Shown: positions 43,233-52,597, numbered from the stretch's first letter. The stretch: 64,000 nt of DNA from CAZCDS01 sp964497585 (GCA_964497585.1 CAZCDS010000010.1:62001-126000); one strand, 5' to 3'. Translations and numbers: made by a program. The notes: generated from the letters alone by a model not told the origin.

Positions 43233-43694
43233 TTATGGCGCTTCCACCGTGATCTGACGGGGCTGAGCCGCTTTCTCCTTGGAAAGGGTTACCGTGAGAA
43301 CACCGTTTCTGTACGTTGCCTTGACGTTCTCCGAGTCCACCTTTCCGGGCAGGGTAAGGCTTCTCTGGAATGCGCCCGTGGCACGTTCTCTCCGATGGAA
43401 ACTCGCGTCCTTGGTGACCTCATCAGGTTGTCGCTCGCCTTTGAGCGTCAGGGTGTCTCCTTCGATCTTGATTTCAAGATCGTCCGTTCTCATACCAGGG
43501 ATCTCTGCGGTTACCACAAAGGATTCCGTGGTCTCGACAACGTTCAACAAGGGAAACAGACGGGTCTCGCTCCACGGAGACCCCCACCAGTACCTGCGGG
43601 TAGGAGAAATGGTGCCGAGCAGGCTGTCCATCTCCCTGCGCAGCCTATCAAATTCGTCCCACGCGGGATCTCTACGGAAACGCCATCCATACAT
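43233..43694 (-). CDS. Small heat-shock protein, Hsp20 family (first of two)
   Basis: A 153-residue protein; ATG 43694 (MYGWRFRRDP) has aaggagggg upstream. The alpha-crystallin domain spans about 50-145: LLNVVETTESFVVTAEIPGM, KIEGDTLTLKGER, FQRSLTLPGKVD and YRNGVLTVTLSKEK. Two unequal Hsp20 paralogues in one unit are common and may form mixed oligomers. The region to the left has a promoter-like element at 43891-43918. Confidence 0.94.
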   Translation of the reverse strand: MYGWRFRRDPAWDEFDRLRREMDSLLGTISPTRRYWWGSPWSETRLFPLLNVVETTESFVVTAEIPGMRTDDLEIKIEGDTLTLKGERQPDEVTKDASFHRRERATGAFQRSLTLPGKVDSENVKATYRNGVLTVTLSKEKAAQPRQITVEAP

Positions 43695-43890
43695 TGGAAC
43701 CCCTCCTTCCGAACGCGCCACCCGCGGTCATTTGGCCATGCCTCATTCTGCGGTCACCCAAGCAGAAGCTCATCTCTGAGAGGTGTCGGTCTCTCTGGGA
43801 ATTCAATTGCTTTACCAAATCGATCTTCCTGATACTCCACGAAGCACCGCTACGACAATCGCCGAAACGGATGCTACACCGTCGAGTTTT

Positions 43891-43918
43891 ACTTATGCAC
43901 GATTCTGTCCCTGTCAAG
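43891..43918 (-). promoter_or_regulatory. Possible promoter of the hsp20 genes
   Basis: On the minus strand: CTTGACA at 43918-43912, then, after 14 bases, CATAAGT at 43897-43891. The spacing recalls sigma-32 promoters (CTTGAAA, 13-15 bases, CCCCATNT) but the second half is only partial. TTGACA would also fit sigma70. Tentative. Confidence 0.35.
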
Positions 43919-44107
43919 GCGATCAGCCGCAAAAATGAGGGGGAAAGGACCGTCGCCTCATCCGGGAAGGGGTAGGCCCGTTTTTTCACAGAGATACGCG
44001 AACGGTGAGAACGCAGGTGCGTCGGCCGTTCCGACGGAGAAAAGCGCCGGTCCCTCGATCATGTGCGGACGCGCCGTTCATACGTAAACCATAATTTGAG
44101 CAAATGT

Positions 44108-44136
44108 TTGCAACCATCCATGATATATGGTATTTT
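44108..44136 (+). promoter_or_regulatory. Possible promoter of xerC-hslVU
   Basis: TTGCAA at 44108-44113, a 17-base spacer and TATTTT at 44131-44136, in the most AT-rich stretch of the area, about 55 bases before the xerC start. Confidence 0.35.
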
Positions 44137-44189
44137 TTTATAGTCATAAACGCGAATTCTGCAGCAGCGTGAAGCCGTAGGAGGCTCAT

Positions 44190-45116
44190 GTGGATTTCGA
44201 ACAGGCGATGAGAATCTTTGCGCGACATCTTGCGTCAGAAAAGGGGCGCTCGCCGAAGACGGTACGAGCGTATCTCTCAGATCTCCGGGATTTCTGGAGA
44301 TATCTCGACTCGTGGGATCACGTGCAGCGTGTCACCGACGTGGACGCATTTCACGTTCGAGGCTACCTCGCGGACCGATTCGGCAAGATCAAGAAGATAT
44401 CGATTGGGCGCAAGCTGGCTGCGATAAAGACCTTCTTTCGATTCCTGATGAGGGAACGTGTCATATCGAGTAATCCCGCCGCAGGGATCAAGGCGCCCAA
44501 AAGGGAAAAGCCGCTTCCCCGGGCGATGACGGTGGATGAAGTCAACCGTTTCTTTCAGCGCAACGAAGGCATGATCAAGCGTGACGCAGCGATCTTCGAA
44601 CTGCTCTATTCATCAGGTCTACGAGTCGGCGAGCTGACGGGTCTTCGGGTTGGGGATCTTGACTTGAAAAACGGCTGGGTGAGGGTCATCGGCAAAGGGA
44701 ACAAAGAACGCTATGCACCGATCGGCTCTCGGGCTCTGCGGGCCGTCGAGGAGTACCTATCCCTTCGTGCCGTTATGGAGACGCAGAATCCCTCCATCAG
44801 GGCCTGCGACGCGCTCTTCTTGAATTACCGGGGAGGACCGTTGTCTTCACGCAGCATCCGACGTATACTTAAGCGGTATCTCGATTCGGCCGGGCTCGCG
44901 AGGGAGGCTTCGCCTCACACGTTTCGGCACTCGTTTGCGACTCACCTTCTCCATGCAGGAGCGGACCTGCGATCCATCCAGGAGCTGCTGGGGCATTCGA
45001 GCTTGTCGACGACCCAGAGGTACACCAAAGTCGACCTTGGCCGGCTCATGGAAGTATATGACCGGTCCCATCCGAGGAGCGGCGCGAACGAAAAGGACAG
45101 CGGGCCCAAGGGATAG
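44190..45116 (+). CDS. xerC: Tyrosine recombinase XerC
   Basis: A 308-residue recombinase starting with GTG 44190 (taggagg upstream). The N-terminal SAM-like DNA-binding domain (RHLASEKGRSPKTVRAYLSD) is followed by the catalytic domain with Arg in SSGLRVGELTGL, HTFRHSFATHLL (His and Arg) and LGHSSLSTTQRYTKVD (His and the nucleophile Tyr). XerC with XerD resolves chromosome dimers at dif. It heads the usual xerC-hslV-hslU order. The length is normal. XerD could be an alternative label, but the neighbourhood favours XerC. Confidence 0.92.
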   Translation: MDFEQAMRIFARHLASEKGRSPKTVRAYLSDLRDFWRYLDSWDHVQRVTDVDAFHVRGYLADRFGKIKKISIGRKLAAIKTFFRFLMRERVISSNPAAGIKAPKREKPLPRAMTVDEVNRFFQRNEGMIKRDAAIFELLYSSGLRVGELTGLRVGDLDLKNGWVRVIGKGNKERYAPIGSRALRAVEEYLSLRAVMETQNPSIRACDALFLNYRGGPLSSRSIRRILKRYLDSAGLAREASPHTFRHSFATHLLHAGADLRSIQELLGHSSLSTTQRYTKVDLGRLMEVYDRSHPRSGANEKDSGPKG

Positions 45117-45223
45117 GATAGCCGTTTGGGCAAAGCGTGTCTCCCTGTACGAGTGAGGCTAAGCCCCGGCCGCGAAGCGTGTTGGCACAGAGCGGAGCTC
45201 TCCATTCCGCAGGATCTTGACCC

Positions 45224-45772
45224 ATGGAAATACCGAAGATACGATCCACCACAGTCATCAGTGTACGTCGGGAAAACAAGGTTGTTATGGCCGGCGACGG
45301 ACAGGTTTCGCTGGGGGAAACCGTGGTGAAGCACTCGGCTCGCAAGGTGCGCCGGCTCGGCAAGAATGAGAGCGTGCTGGCCGGATTCGCTGGTTCGACC
45401 GCGGACGCTCTGACGCTCTTCGAGAAATTCGAAGAGATGTTGGACAAGTATTCCGGCAACCTTACCCGAGCTGCGGTGGAGCTGGCGAAACAGTGGCGAA
45501 CCGACAAGATGCTCCGGCGCCTGGAAGCACTGCTCGTCGTTGCGGACAAGGAGAAGACGCTCCTGCTGTCCGGCACTGGAGACGTGGTCGAGCCGGATGA
45601 CGGTGTCATCGCGATCGGGTCGGGAGGCAACTACGCGCTGGCCGCGGCTCGGGCCCTTTTGGAGCACACCGAGCTGGACGCTGCCGAAGTCGTCCGGATT
45701 TCGATGGATCTTGCGGCTCGCATATGCGTGTATACGAACGACAAACTGGCAATGGAGGAGCTGCAGTGGTAG
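45224..45772 (+). CDS. hslV: ATP-dependent protease peptidase subunit HslV
   Basis: A 182-residue peptidase of the N-terminal threonine type. The pro-segment MEIPKIRS is cut before the catalytic Thr of STTVISVRRENKVVMAGDGQ-like residues (visible as TTVISVRRENKVV). Conserved GNYALAAARALLEHT near the C-terminus completes the fold. Twelve copies form a double ring that HslU caps. The start is ATG 45224. It lies about 100 bases after xerC and 69 before hslU. Confidence 0.95.
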   Translation: MEIPKIRSTTVISVRRENKVVMAGDGQVSLGETVVKHSARKVRRLGKNESVLAGFAGSTADALTLFEKFEEMLDKYSGNLTRAAVELAKQWRTDKMLRRLEALLVVADKEKTLLLSGTGDVVEPDDGVIAIGSGGNYALAAARALLEHTELDAAEVVRISMDLAARICVYTNDKLAMEELQW

Positions 45773-45841
45773 GAGAGCCTCGCACACGATCGGGTGAATG
45801 ACCCGATTCCCGGACTCCCGAACCGCTATGCAAGTACAAAA

Positions 45842-47212
45842 ATGGACACTTTCACACCTCGCCAAATAGTCAAGGAGCTGGACAGGTTTATTATCGGCCA
45901 GGATCGCGCGAAGAGAATGGTAGCCATAGCGCTGCGCAACCGCTGGCGTCGCAGGCAGGTACCCGAGGAACTGCGTGACGAGATCGCTCCGAAGAACATT
46001 ATCATGATAGGCCCAACCGGCGTTGGTAAGACCGAAATCGCGCGGCGGTTGGCAAGATTGGCCCAATCACCTTTTCTCAAGGTGGAGGCATCCAAGTTCA
46101 CGGAAGTAGGTTACGTGGGCCGCGATGTTGAGTCCATGATCAGAGACCTCGTTGAAATCGCGATCAGCATGGTGCGCGAAGAAGAGTACGAGAAGCTCCG
46201 GCCGAGAGCCGAAGAACAGGCGGAAGAGCGACTGCTCGACATTCTCCTGCCGTCGCGCTCTCAGCGCAAAGTTCGCCGGGTTCAGGCCTCGGGCGCCCAG
46301 CCGGAACCGACCGAGGACATGGAGGTCGCGCAGCGGACGCGAGAGAAGTTCAAGCGCATGCTCCGCAACGGACGGCTGGACGACAGGGACGTGGAGATCG
46401 AGACCCAGGTCAGCGCAATGCCTGTGTTGGAGGTTTTCTCACCCCAGGGCATGGAAGAGATGGACATCAACCTCAAAGACATGTTCTCCAACATCTTTCC
46501 CGGCAAGACCAAGCGGCGTCGCGTGAAGGTTCCCGAGGCGCTCCAGTTCCTCGTCGAGGAAGAGCTGAGCAGACTCGTCGACGCGGACAAGGTGACCCAG
46601 ATGGCCAAGGAACGGGTTGAGCAGACCGGAATAATCTTCGTGGACGAGTTGGACAAGATCGCGGGGACCTCCGGACCGAGTCAGGGACCGGACGTGTCGC
46701 GTGAGGGCGTACAACGGGACCTGCTTCCGATTATCGAAGGCTGTACGGTTAACACCAAGCACGGCTTCGTGAAGACCGATCACATCCTCTTCATTGCCGC
46801 GGGCGCATTCCATGTTGCCAAACCGTCGGATCTCATCCCGGAGTTGCAGGGACGGTTTCCGCTAAGGGCCGAGCTTTCCGCGTTGACGCGGGACGACTTC
46901 GTGAGGATTCTCACCGAGCCCCAGAATGCGCTCGAAACCCAGTACAAAGAACTGCTCAGAACCGAAGGAGTCACGCTCCGATTCGATGAAGGCGCGATCC
47001 AGGAGATCGCGTCCCTCGCAGAAGAGGTCAACGACCGGGCCGAGAACATCGGGGCGCGACGCCTCCACACCATCATGGAAAAACTTCTGGAAGAAATCTC
47101 CTTCGAGGCCCCAGACATGAGCGGGGTCACTGTTGACATAACATCGGCTATGGTCAGAGAGAAACTGGCGGACATTGCCAAGAGCGAAGACCTGAGCCGG
47201 TATATCCTCTAG
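45842..47212 (+). CDS. hslU: ATP-dependent protease ATPase subunit HslU
   Basis: A 456-residue AAA+ unfoldase. The start is placed at ATG 45842 (MDTFTPRQIVKELDRFIIGQ), which gives the standard N-terminus; a GTG at 45794 adds 16 residues without similarity. Walker A is GPTGVGKTEIARR, Walker B IIFVDELDKIA, with the I domain between (residues about 110-240) and the C-terminal LARYIL-like end LSRYIL that docks into HslV. It unfolds substrates such as stress-damaged regulators. Intact and of normal length. Confidence 0.96.
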   Translation: MDTFTPRQIVKELDRFIIGQDRAKRMVAIALRNRWRRRQVPEELRDEIAPKNIIMIGPTGVGKTEIARRLARLAQSPFLKVEASKFTEVGYVGRDVESMIRDLVEIAISMVREEEYEKLRPRAEEQAEERLLDILLPSRSQRKVRRVQASGAQPEPTEDMEVAQRTREKFKRMLRNGRLDDRDVEIETQVSAMPVLEVFSPQGMEEMDINLKDMFSNIFPGKTKRRRVKVPEALQFLVEEELSRLVDADKVTQMAKERVEQTGIIFVDELDKIAGTSGPSQGPDVSREGVQRDLLPIIEGCTVNTKHGFVKTDHILFIAAGAFHVAKPSDLIPELQGRFPLRAELSALTRDDFVRILTEPQNALETQYKELLRTEGVTLRFDEGAIQEIASLAEEVNDRAENIGARRLHTIMEKLLEEISFEAPDMSGVTVDITSAMVREKLADIAKSEDLSRYIL

Positions 47213-47305
47213 CCCCAGGCCTGAATGTCCGATTTTGTTCCATCCCGATCCGGCCGCCATCATGTATGGTTCTCGGGCGGCGCTTATCGGGGAAGGTATT
47301 GAGGC

Positions 47306-48490
47306 ATGTCTCTGCTCTTCTCCGCCGGGAGGATCGGTTCACTGGAGCTGCAAAATCGGCTCATCCACTCCGCCACCTTCGAAGCCATGGCAACGGAACG
47401 GGGCGAGGTCACGGACGAGTTGGTCAAGCGATACAGCACGCTCGCCAAGGGTGGCATCGGTCTCATCGTCCCCGGGTACATCTATGTCCACCCCGTAGGC
47501 AAAGCATTCAATCGCCAGGTCGCATGCGACTCTGACGAGGCCATACCCGGCCTCAAACGCGTTGTCGACGCGGTACACGAGCACGGCGGGAAGATCGTGT
47601 TCCAGATCGCCCATGCGGGCAGGCAGACGACCAAGAGTATGACGGGGTTTCGGCCCTTGGGCCCGTCCAGTTTCGACCGGGATCCCGTCTATATGTTCAA
47701 ACCGAAGGAAATGACCGAAGGTGACATTCGCGAGGCCATCGAAGCCTTCGGGCAATCGGCCGGACGAGTCATGGAAGCGGGAGCCGATGGGGTTCAGCTT
47801 CACGCCGCGCACGGCTATCTGATCAATCAGTTCCTTTCGCCATTCTTCAACCGGAGGACCGATTCCTGGGGCGGTTCCGACGAAGCCCGGTTCCGATTCC
47901 TCGAGGAGGTCTTCACGTCCGTCAAGACCAGCGTGCCCGATGGGACACCGATTCTCATCAAGCTCAATACGAACGACCATACCCCCACCCAGGGAATCAC
48001 TCCCGATGTTGCCAAGTATTACGCGGGGCGACTTGCTAAAATGGGTATCTCAGCAATCGAGATCAGTAGCGGTACAGGGTCTTACTCGTTCATGAATATG
48101 TGTCGGGGCAGAGTCCCCGTTGATGAGTTGGTAGCCGCCCTTCCCTTCTGGAAGAAGCCCGTCGGCAGAATGGTCCTCAACAAAATGGTGGGAAAATTCG
48201 ATCTCGAGGAGGGATATCATCTGGCCGCGGCCAAGACCGTTAAACCTGCTCTGGGGAACCTTCCACTCATCCTCGTGGGCGGCATGAGGCGCGCGGCTCA
48301 CATGGAAGAAGTCCTGGAACAAGGATACGCGGACTTCATCTCCATGAGCCGCCCCTTCGTCAGAGAGCCCTTTCTTGCCAAACGACTCAAGGAAGGCAAA
48401 GCCGAGGCTGCCTCCTGTGTATCGTGCAACAGATGCCTTGCCTCCATTACCGCAGGAGAGGCCCTTCGATGTCGATACAAGCCGGCCTGA
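47306..48490 (+). CDS. NADH:flavin oxidoreductase, Old Yellow Enzyme family
   Basis: A 394-residue TIM-barrel flavoprotein: LLFSAGRIGSLELQNRLIHS at the start, FQIAHAGRQT, DGVQLHAAHGYLINQFLSP (His-Ala-Ala-His proton-donor region) and NRRTDSWGGS. At the C-terminus CVSCNRCL and a later C in LRCRYKPA recall the 4Fe-4S site of the larger enoate reductase-like group, but the NAD-binding domains of those are absent. It probably reduces activated double bonds. It is monocistronic, about 90 bases after hslU. Confidence 0.88.
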   Translation: MSLLFSAGRIGSLELQNRLIHSATFEAMATERGEVTDELVKRYSTLAKGGIGLIVPGYIYVHPVGKAFNRQVACDSDEAIPGLKRVVDAVHEHGGKIVFQIAHAGRQTTKSMTGFRPLGPSSFDRDPVYMFKPKEMTEGDIREAIEAFGQSAGRVMEAGADGVQLHAAHGYLINQFLSPFFNRRTDSWGGSDEARFRFLEEVFTSVKTSVPDGTPILIKLNTNDHTPTQGITPDVAKYYAGRLAKMGISAIEISSGTGSYSFMNMCRGRVPVDELVAALPFWKKPVGRMVLNKMVGKFDLEEGYHLAAAKTVKPALGNLPLILVGGMRRAAHMEEVLEQGYADFISMSRPFVREPFLAKRLKEGKAEAASCVSCNRCLASITAGEALRCRYKPA

Positions 48491-48733
48491 CCGATGCCTG
48501 GCTCACCTGGTCTTTTTCCGTCTGTTTCCCCTTTTTTCTGCCTCGATCTCAGGCTCCGGCCTGCGAAGAAGCATACCGTGGCCCCGGGGGCACGGCCTAT
48601 CATTGGCGCATTCATTCAGAAATACCTTCACGGTTTCTCGCCGTGGCCCCAGGAAGCACGGCCGCCTGGGCCGGTAGTGGCCCATGGATGTGCGGCGGTG
48701 CTGCATCTGGCAGCAAACAAATGAAACCGTGTA

Positions 48734-50437
48734 CTATCGCTTCTTAGCTTTGACGATCAGGCGTCCCTTGCGTATCTTCACCATGAGGACCTTGTTTTCG
48801 CCGGAACTGATCTTGACGTCTTTGATTGTGCGATTGGCGGACTTGAGTCCGGGGATTACCGGTAGGACGATGGTGTAGGACCCGGGCGCGAGGGTGACCT
48901 CCTCGCCGTTGCCCACATGCAGATGCGTCTTGCCTCCTCTCACTTCCATCTTCTTCAGTGCAGGGGTTTTCAGGATCTCTCCGTATTTGGAGACGGCCTT
49001 TTTCAAGTCGGAGGGCTTGGCGATCTTGAGGAATGTTCCGCCTGTCTTTGCGGCAAGCCGGGCGTAGCCTTTTTCTCTTCTCCGGCTCATACCGAGTGCC
49101 AAGACGTCAACGCGGACCTTTCCCTTGCCGTGCTTACGATCGATGACTCTGAGCACTTCTCTGTACGCGCATTTGCGCAGACCGTTGGTGACGACCAGCG
49201 TCCGGGCCGTGAGCCCTCCGAGCCCGCCGAGATCAGCCTTTACCGCGAACGCGGCGGCCGCGCAGGGATTGGTCCGCCCGAAGGGTTCAGTCTCTTTCAG
49301 CTTCTTATCGAGCCCGTCGAAGGGCAGGCTGCTCCAGGGGTAGAGCTTGTGGCTCAGGCAGAGAGGGTGGCGGCGCTTCTTCACACGCTTGGATTTACCG
49401 CAGTAGAAATCCCGGACAGCGATTCTCGAGCCAGGAGTCAAAGCTTTGCCGAGCTTGGCAACGAATTCCCGTGCCGCATGCATTCTGTCCGGCGTCCACG
49501 GCTTGAATGAGCGCCCCATGGAAGACGAGTCGTCCAGGATCACCATGAGACCCCATTTAATCTTCGTTCCCTTGTAGTTGCTCACGTTGACGCGAAGGGC
49601 TCCGGGGAGCCGGTACTTCTCCGGTTTGCCTTCTATGATGTCGTCCCCGGCCCCTTCCGTTCTCCTCTTGGAGACGAGCGTGGCGACCTCGGGTTCCAGG
49701 TTGTCACCAGCCGCCTTCCTGGAGCTGGCGGTGGGGGTTTTGCGTGCCTTCTCGTTTTTCGCGGCTATGGTCTTGTCAGCGGGCTTCTTCGCGGTGGCGC
49801 GTTTCTTCTTGTCAGTCTTGGCGGCCTTTTTCTCATCGTATTTCTTCTTTGCGGTCTTCTCTTCGGGCCCCCGGGGTACTACTATGGGGGTCTCGACGAG
49901 TTTTGGGGACTGTGGCACCGCCGCTTCCTTCGCCGCGTTGGAGTCACCGCTTGAGGGCTTGGCTTCTTTCTTAGCCGCTTTCGGTAGTGCGGGCACGCCC
50001 ATTCTGGGAGGGCAGGTTTTCGCCTCGGCCTTCTGACCGGGCTGAAGCGATTCCTCGAAGGTTGGAAAGAGCACGGTAGAGGGATCCACCGGCCCCTTTC
50101 CGACAATTGCGAGCAAAGTCCCCTGGGAGAGCAGCTCTCCCGCGGGTTTGGCACTGAAGGCCGAGGCCGGTTTCGTCGCGGCGCCCGGTGATCCTGCTCC
50201 CTCCATGAGCTTCCCGATCAGCGGGAGACCCTTGATGGTCTCGAAGGGTTTCGTGCCCAACGGGACGATCGTCGGCACCACTCCAAATCCCTGGGCAAGA
50301 AAGGCTGCGACGGCCACCAGGCAGACCAGGAGGAAGACGCGCAAAAGCGCCCGCCCGCGCCTCCGCGTGCTGGAGGACGGCGCTCCCCCCTGCTTTTCTT
50401 GTTTTTCCGTTGGAGCCTCAGTGGGCTTGTCAGGCAT
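48734..50437 (-). CDS. Von Willebrand factor A-domain protein with membrane anchor
   Basis: A 567-residue protein from 50437 (MPDKPTEAPTEKQEK), with a G-rich stretch before the ATG. One transmembrane helix (VFLLVCLVAVAAFLAQGFG, about 30-50), then a long Pro/Ala/Lys-rich linker (about 100-280, KKKYDEKKAAKTDKKKRA), a vWA domain (about 290-470) with the MIDAS motif DDSSSMG, and a C-terminal beta-rich segment (about 480-567) resembling PEGA-type repeats (APGSYTIVLPVIPG). Metal-dependent binding outside the cytoplasm is likely. It begins only some 20 bases after rnpB on the same strand, so rnpB transcripts may continue into it. Confidence 0.8.
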   Translation of the reverse strand: MPDKPTEAPTEKQEKQGGAPSSSTRRRGRALLRVFLLVCLVAVAAFLAQGFGVVPTIVPLGTKPFETIKGLPLIGKLMEGAGSPGAATKPASAFSAKPAGELLSQGTLLAIVGKGPVDPSTVLFPTFEESLQPGQKAEAKTCPPRMGVPALPKAAKKEAKPSSGDSNAAKEAAVPQSPKLVETPIVVPRGPEEKTAKKKYDEKKAAKTDKKKRATAKKPADKTIAAKNEKARKTPTASSRKAAGDNLEPEVATLVSKRRTEGAGDDIIEGKPEKYRLPGALRVNVSNYKGTKIKWGLMVILDDSSSMGRSFKPWTPDRMHAAREFVAKLGKALTPGSRIAVRDFYCGKSKRVKKRRHPLCLSHKLYPWSSLPFDGLDKKLKETEPFGRTNPCAAAAFAVKADLGGLGGLTARTLVVTNGLRKCAYREVLRVIDRKHGKGKVRVDVLALGMSRRREKGYARLAAKTGGTFLKIAKPSDLKKAVSKYGEILKTPALKKMEVRGGKTHLHVGNGEEVTLAPGSYTIVLPVIPGLKSANRTIKDVKISSGENKVLMVKIRKGRLIVKAKKR

Positions 50438-50455
50438 GTATGGGCCCCCAATTGA

Positions 50456-50824
50456 GGGTCCGGGGCGGACAATAAGCCGAATCCTGTTCCCGGCGAACCG
50501 GGCGGCGATCATTCATCTGGGACGACGGTTGCCCGCCGCCTCTAGCGACCTACCCGGAAGCTTCGGACGGGCCGCCCTCAAACGCTTCCCTATTTGGTCT
50601 TGCTCCGGATGGGGTTTACCTGGCATCCCGTGTTACCACGAGATCCGGTGAGCTCTTACCTCACCCTTTCACCCTTACCTCCGGTCGAGCGGAGGCGGTT
50701 TGCTTTCTGTGGCACTTGCCTTAGGGTTGCCCCCACCGGGCGTTACCCGGCATCCTGCCCTGCGGAGTTCGGACTTTCCTCCCGCGGTCGAACCGCGAGC
50801 GATCGCCTCGTCGCCCCGAACACC
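50456..50824 (-). ncRNA. rnpB: RNase P RNA (class A)
   Basis: The minus strand carries the conserved core of bacterial type A RNase P RNA: GAGGAAAGTCCGAACTCC, GCAGGGCAGGATGCCGGGTA, GTGCCACAGAAAGCAAACCG, AAGGGTGAAAGGGTGAGGTA, GAGCAAGACCAAATAGGGA, GGGTAGGTCGCTAGAGG, and the end CAGGATTCGGCTTAT. The P1 helix pairs gttcggggcg at the 5' side (about 50821) with cgccccggac near 50458, which sets the ends. The RNA cleaves the 5' leaders of tRNA precursors. A promoter precedes it and the vWA gene follows closely. Confidence 0.97.
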
Positions 50825-50828
50825 TGGC

Positions 50829-50857
50829 CTTATATGACAACCCAAAAGAAAAAGCAA
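50829..50857 (-). promoter_or_regulatory. rnpB promoter
   Basis: On the minus strand TTGCTT at 50857-50852, a 17-base spacer and TATAAG at 50834-50829. Transcription would start close to the predicted 5' end of the RNA at about 50824. Confidence 0.7.
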
Positions 50858-51132
50858 GCCCGGCGCGATTTCCGAGAATTCGCGTGAGAAACAACAGTCG
50901 CAACCCTTTGCGGTAAATGATCGACAAATCCCCTGTCTTCACGGTATATTGGCTGCGAAAATTGCGTGTCTTGTTACGAGCCTTGCGCCCTTGCGGTGAA
51001 GACTTTTTTTCGAAGATGTCCTCTCAAAGAAATTTCACAGGTTTTTTGAAATGGGCCCCCCCCGATCGCGAATCCTCTCTATAGGCATGGAATATTCGTC
51101 TGCAATAAGAGGGGACGGAGGGAGGTTCAGCA

Positions 51133-51960
51133 ATGAAAGATCTCGCGACGGCGGTTGGTCTAATCGGTATCGCGATCCTGACGCTTGCGGCGGTCTCGGG
51201 TGAGGACGTTTTTGCACAGCGTGACCGTTCCAAAGGGTCACATGACGATAGATCCCGGAAGGCGAGGATCGAACGGGCCGAACGAAGTATCAATTCTCCG
51301 AAAGCATCGTCACGGATCGGAAGGCTGCAATGGGGCAGGCCTACGGCACCGTCCGAGCGCGCGAAGCGAACTGAACGATCTCGACGGAGCCGGAGCGTGC
51401 GTAATCTGCGCCGGGCTGAGCCGCAACGCCAAAGCCACGTGAGAAAGAGCCGTCCCCAAAAGCGCAATGCTCGGGCCCCACGAAGGCAGGCATTCCCTGA
51501 TTTGCGCCATTGGGCACGACGCTTGCCTCGTCAGCCGCGCGCCGGGTACCGGAACAACCTCCGGTTCCCGGGTTACCCGGGACCCGACATTCGGTACAGG
51601 CGATGGGCCTACCCACCGGCCCCACCCGAAGAGATTTGGCGCCTCCAAAGACGGCTGAGCAGAGGAGGCTTGTGGGGTGTGCCCGGATTACCGGAGATTG
51701 CCAAAATCAGGCGAAGACATCTTCCCGGACCTATACCCAGAATAGTTCAACCACCCGTCTACTGCGGTCCTCCCATTCTCCAAGAATTGCTCTGCCACAT
51801 TGGAGCCAAGAAGCGCAAGCTTGCCAAGATACTGATGGGGGTTCAAACGGTCCTCGGCGCACTGAGTGGCCTCGGTTGCCCGCCCGGAGCTCCCGGCGCC
51901 CCCTGCGCTCCGGTACCTCCTGCCCCCTGGCATCCGCCTTCGTATCCCTTTGCGCCCTGA
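51133..51960 (+). CDS. Exported Arg/Pro-rich protein
   Basis: A 275-residue protein, ATG 51133 with ggagggagg upstream. Signal peptide at residues 1-28 (GLIGIAILTLAAVSGEDVFA). Residues 29-150 are very Arg-rich and without predicted fold (RTERSRRSRSVRNLRRAEP). Then a Pro/Gly/Tyr-rich middle and a short hydrophobic C-terminal segment with Cys (LGALSGLGCPPGAPGAPCA). I do not recognise a family. The strong start signal supports a real gene; the basic composition suggests binding to nucleic acid, wall polymers or LPS outside the cytoplasm. Confidence 0.6.
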   Translation: MKDLATAVGLIGIAILTLAAVSGEDVFAQRDRSKGSHDDRSRKARIERAERSINSPKASSRIGRLQWGRPTAPSERAKRTERSRRSRSVRNLRRAEPQRQSHVRKSRPQKRNARAPRRQAFPDLRHWARRLPRQPRAGYRNNLRFPGYPGPDIRYRRWAYPPAPPEEIWRLQRRLSRGGLWGVPGLPEIAKIRRRHLPGPIPRIVQPPVYCGPPILQELLCHIGAKKRKLAKILMGVQTVLGALSGLGCPPGAPGAPCAPVPPAPWHPPSYPFAP

Positions 51961-52093
51961 TGGCTCGCTTGTCGCGAGCAAACCGGCGACCTCTGTTCCT
52001 TAACCAACAGGGCTGACCGCGCCGGGGCGTGGTCAGCCGGTCCTCACCCCTTCTGCAGCGCGGGGCAAAGACCATGGAAGTTGGGACTACCTC

Positions 52094-52597
52094 CTACAGT
52101 TCCCGTGAGCCGCGAACGCGATTGCCTTCAGGATTGAGGAATATGCGAAAGCAATGAAAAGCAAGAATGAACGCAATCAAGAAGACCACCACGCTCGTGC
52201 CCTGCAATTCGAGAAATTGGGGGATCTCCTCGGGTAGGTCTCCCAAGGCGTACATGAAGTAAAGAAGGTCCCAAGCCTTCCAAAAAGACCAGCCGCCGAT
52301 TGCGAACAGAAGTAGGGAGAAATAGAGATTCGCCCATTTCCGTGCCACGATCCCGGTCTGGGCCCAGAAGTGGGCGCGAGCGGCCTGCACAACAAAGTAC
52401 GGTACGGCCAGCTTCAGGAGCACGAAGACGATTATGCCGCTCCGGCCTGCGAGCGGAAAGTTGAACATGCCTCTCTCCAGAAACCGGACGCCCTCTTCCA
52501 GGGAATGGGTGTAGCTGAACACCATCAACACCGCGATCGGAAGAAGCACCAGGCAGCCGACGAATATAAGTATTTCACGCACAATTATGCGGAGCAT
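52094..52597 (-). CDS. Four-helix membrane protein of unknown function
   Basis: A 167-residue protein with hydrophobic helices at about 7-28 (ILIFVGCLVLLPIAVLMVF), 53-75, 88-112 (WANLYFSLLLFAIGGWSFW) and 131-152 (TSVVVFLIAFILAFHCF). It has no recognised motif. The start is ATG 52597 with only a weak ribosome site. It is isolated, between the Arg-rich gene (convergent) and a gene-poor stretch. Confidence 0.6.
   Translation of the reverse strand: MLRIIVREILIFVGCLVLLPIAVLMVFSYTHSLEEGVRFLERGMFNFPLAGRSGIIVFVLLKLAVPYFVVQAARAHFWAQTGIVARKWANLYFSLLLFAIGGWSFWKAWDLLYFMYALGDLPEEIPQFLELQGTSVVVFLIAFILAFHCFRIFLNPEGNRVRGSREL

Larger units (their letters stand above)
43695..44189. other. Divergent promoter region between hsp20 and xerC
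   Basis: About 495 bases. No gene is supported. The left part should drive the hsp20-hsp20 unit on the minus strand, the right part (AT-rich at 44090-44150) xerC-hslV-hslU on the plus strand; candidate elements are listed separately. Confidence 0.6.
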
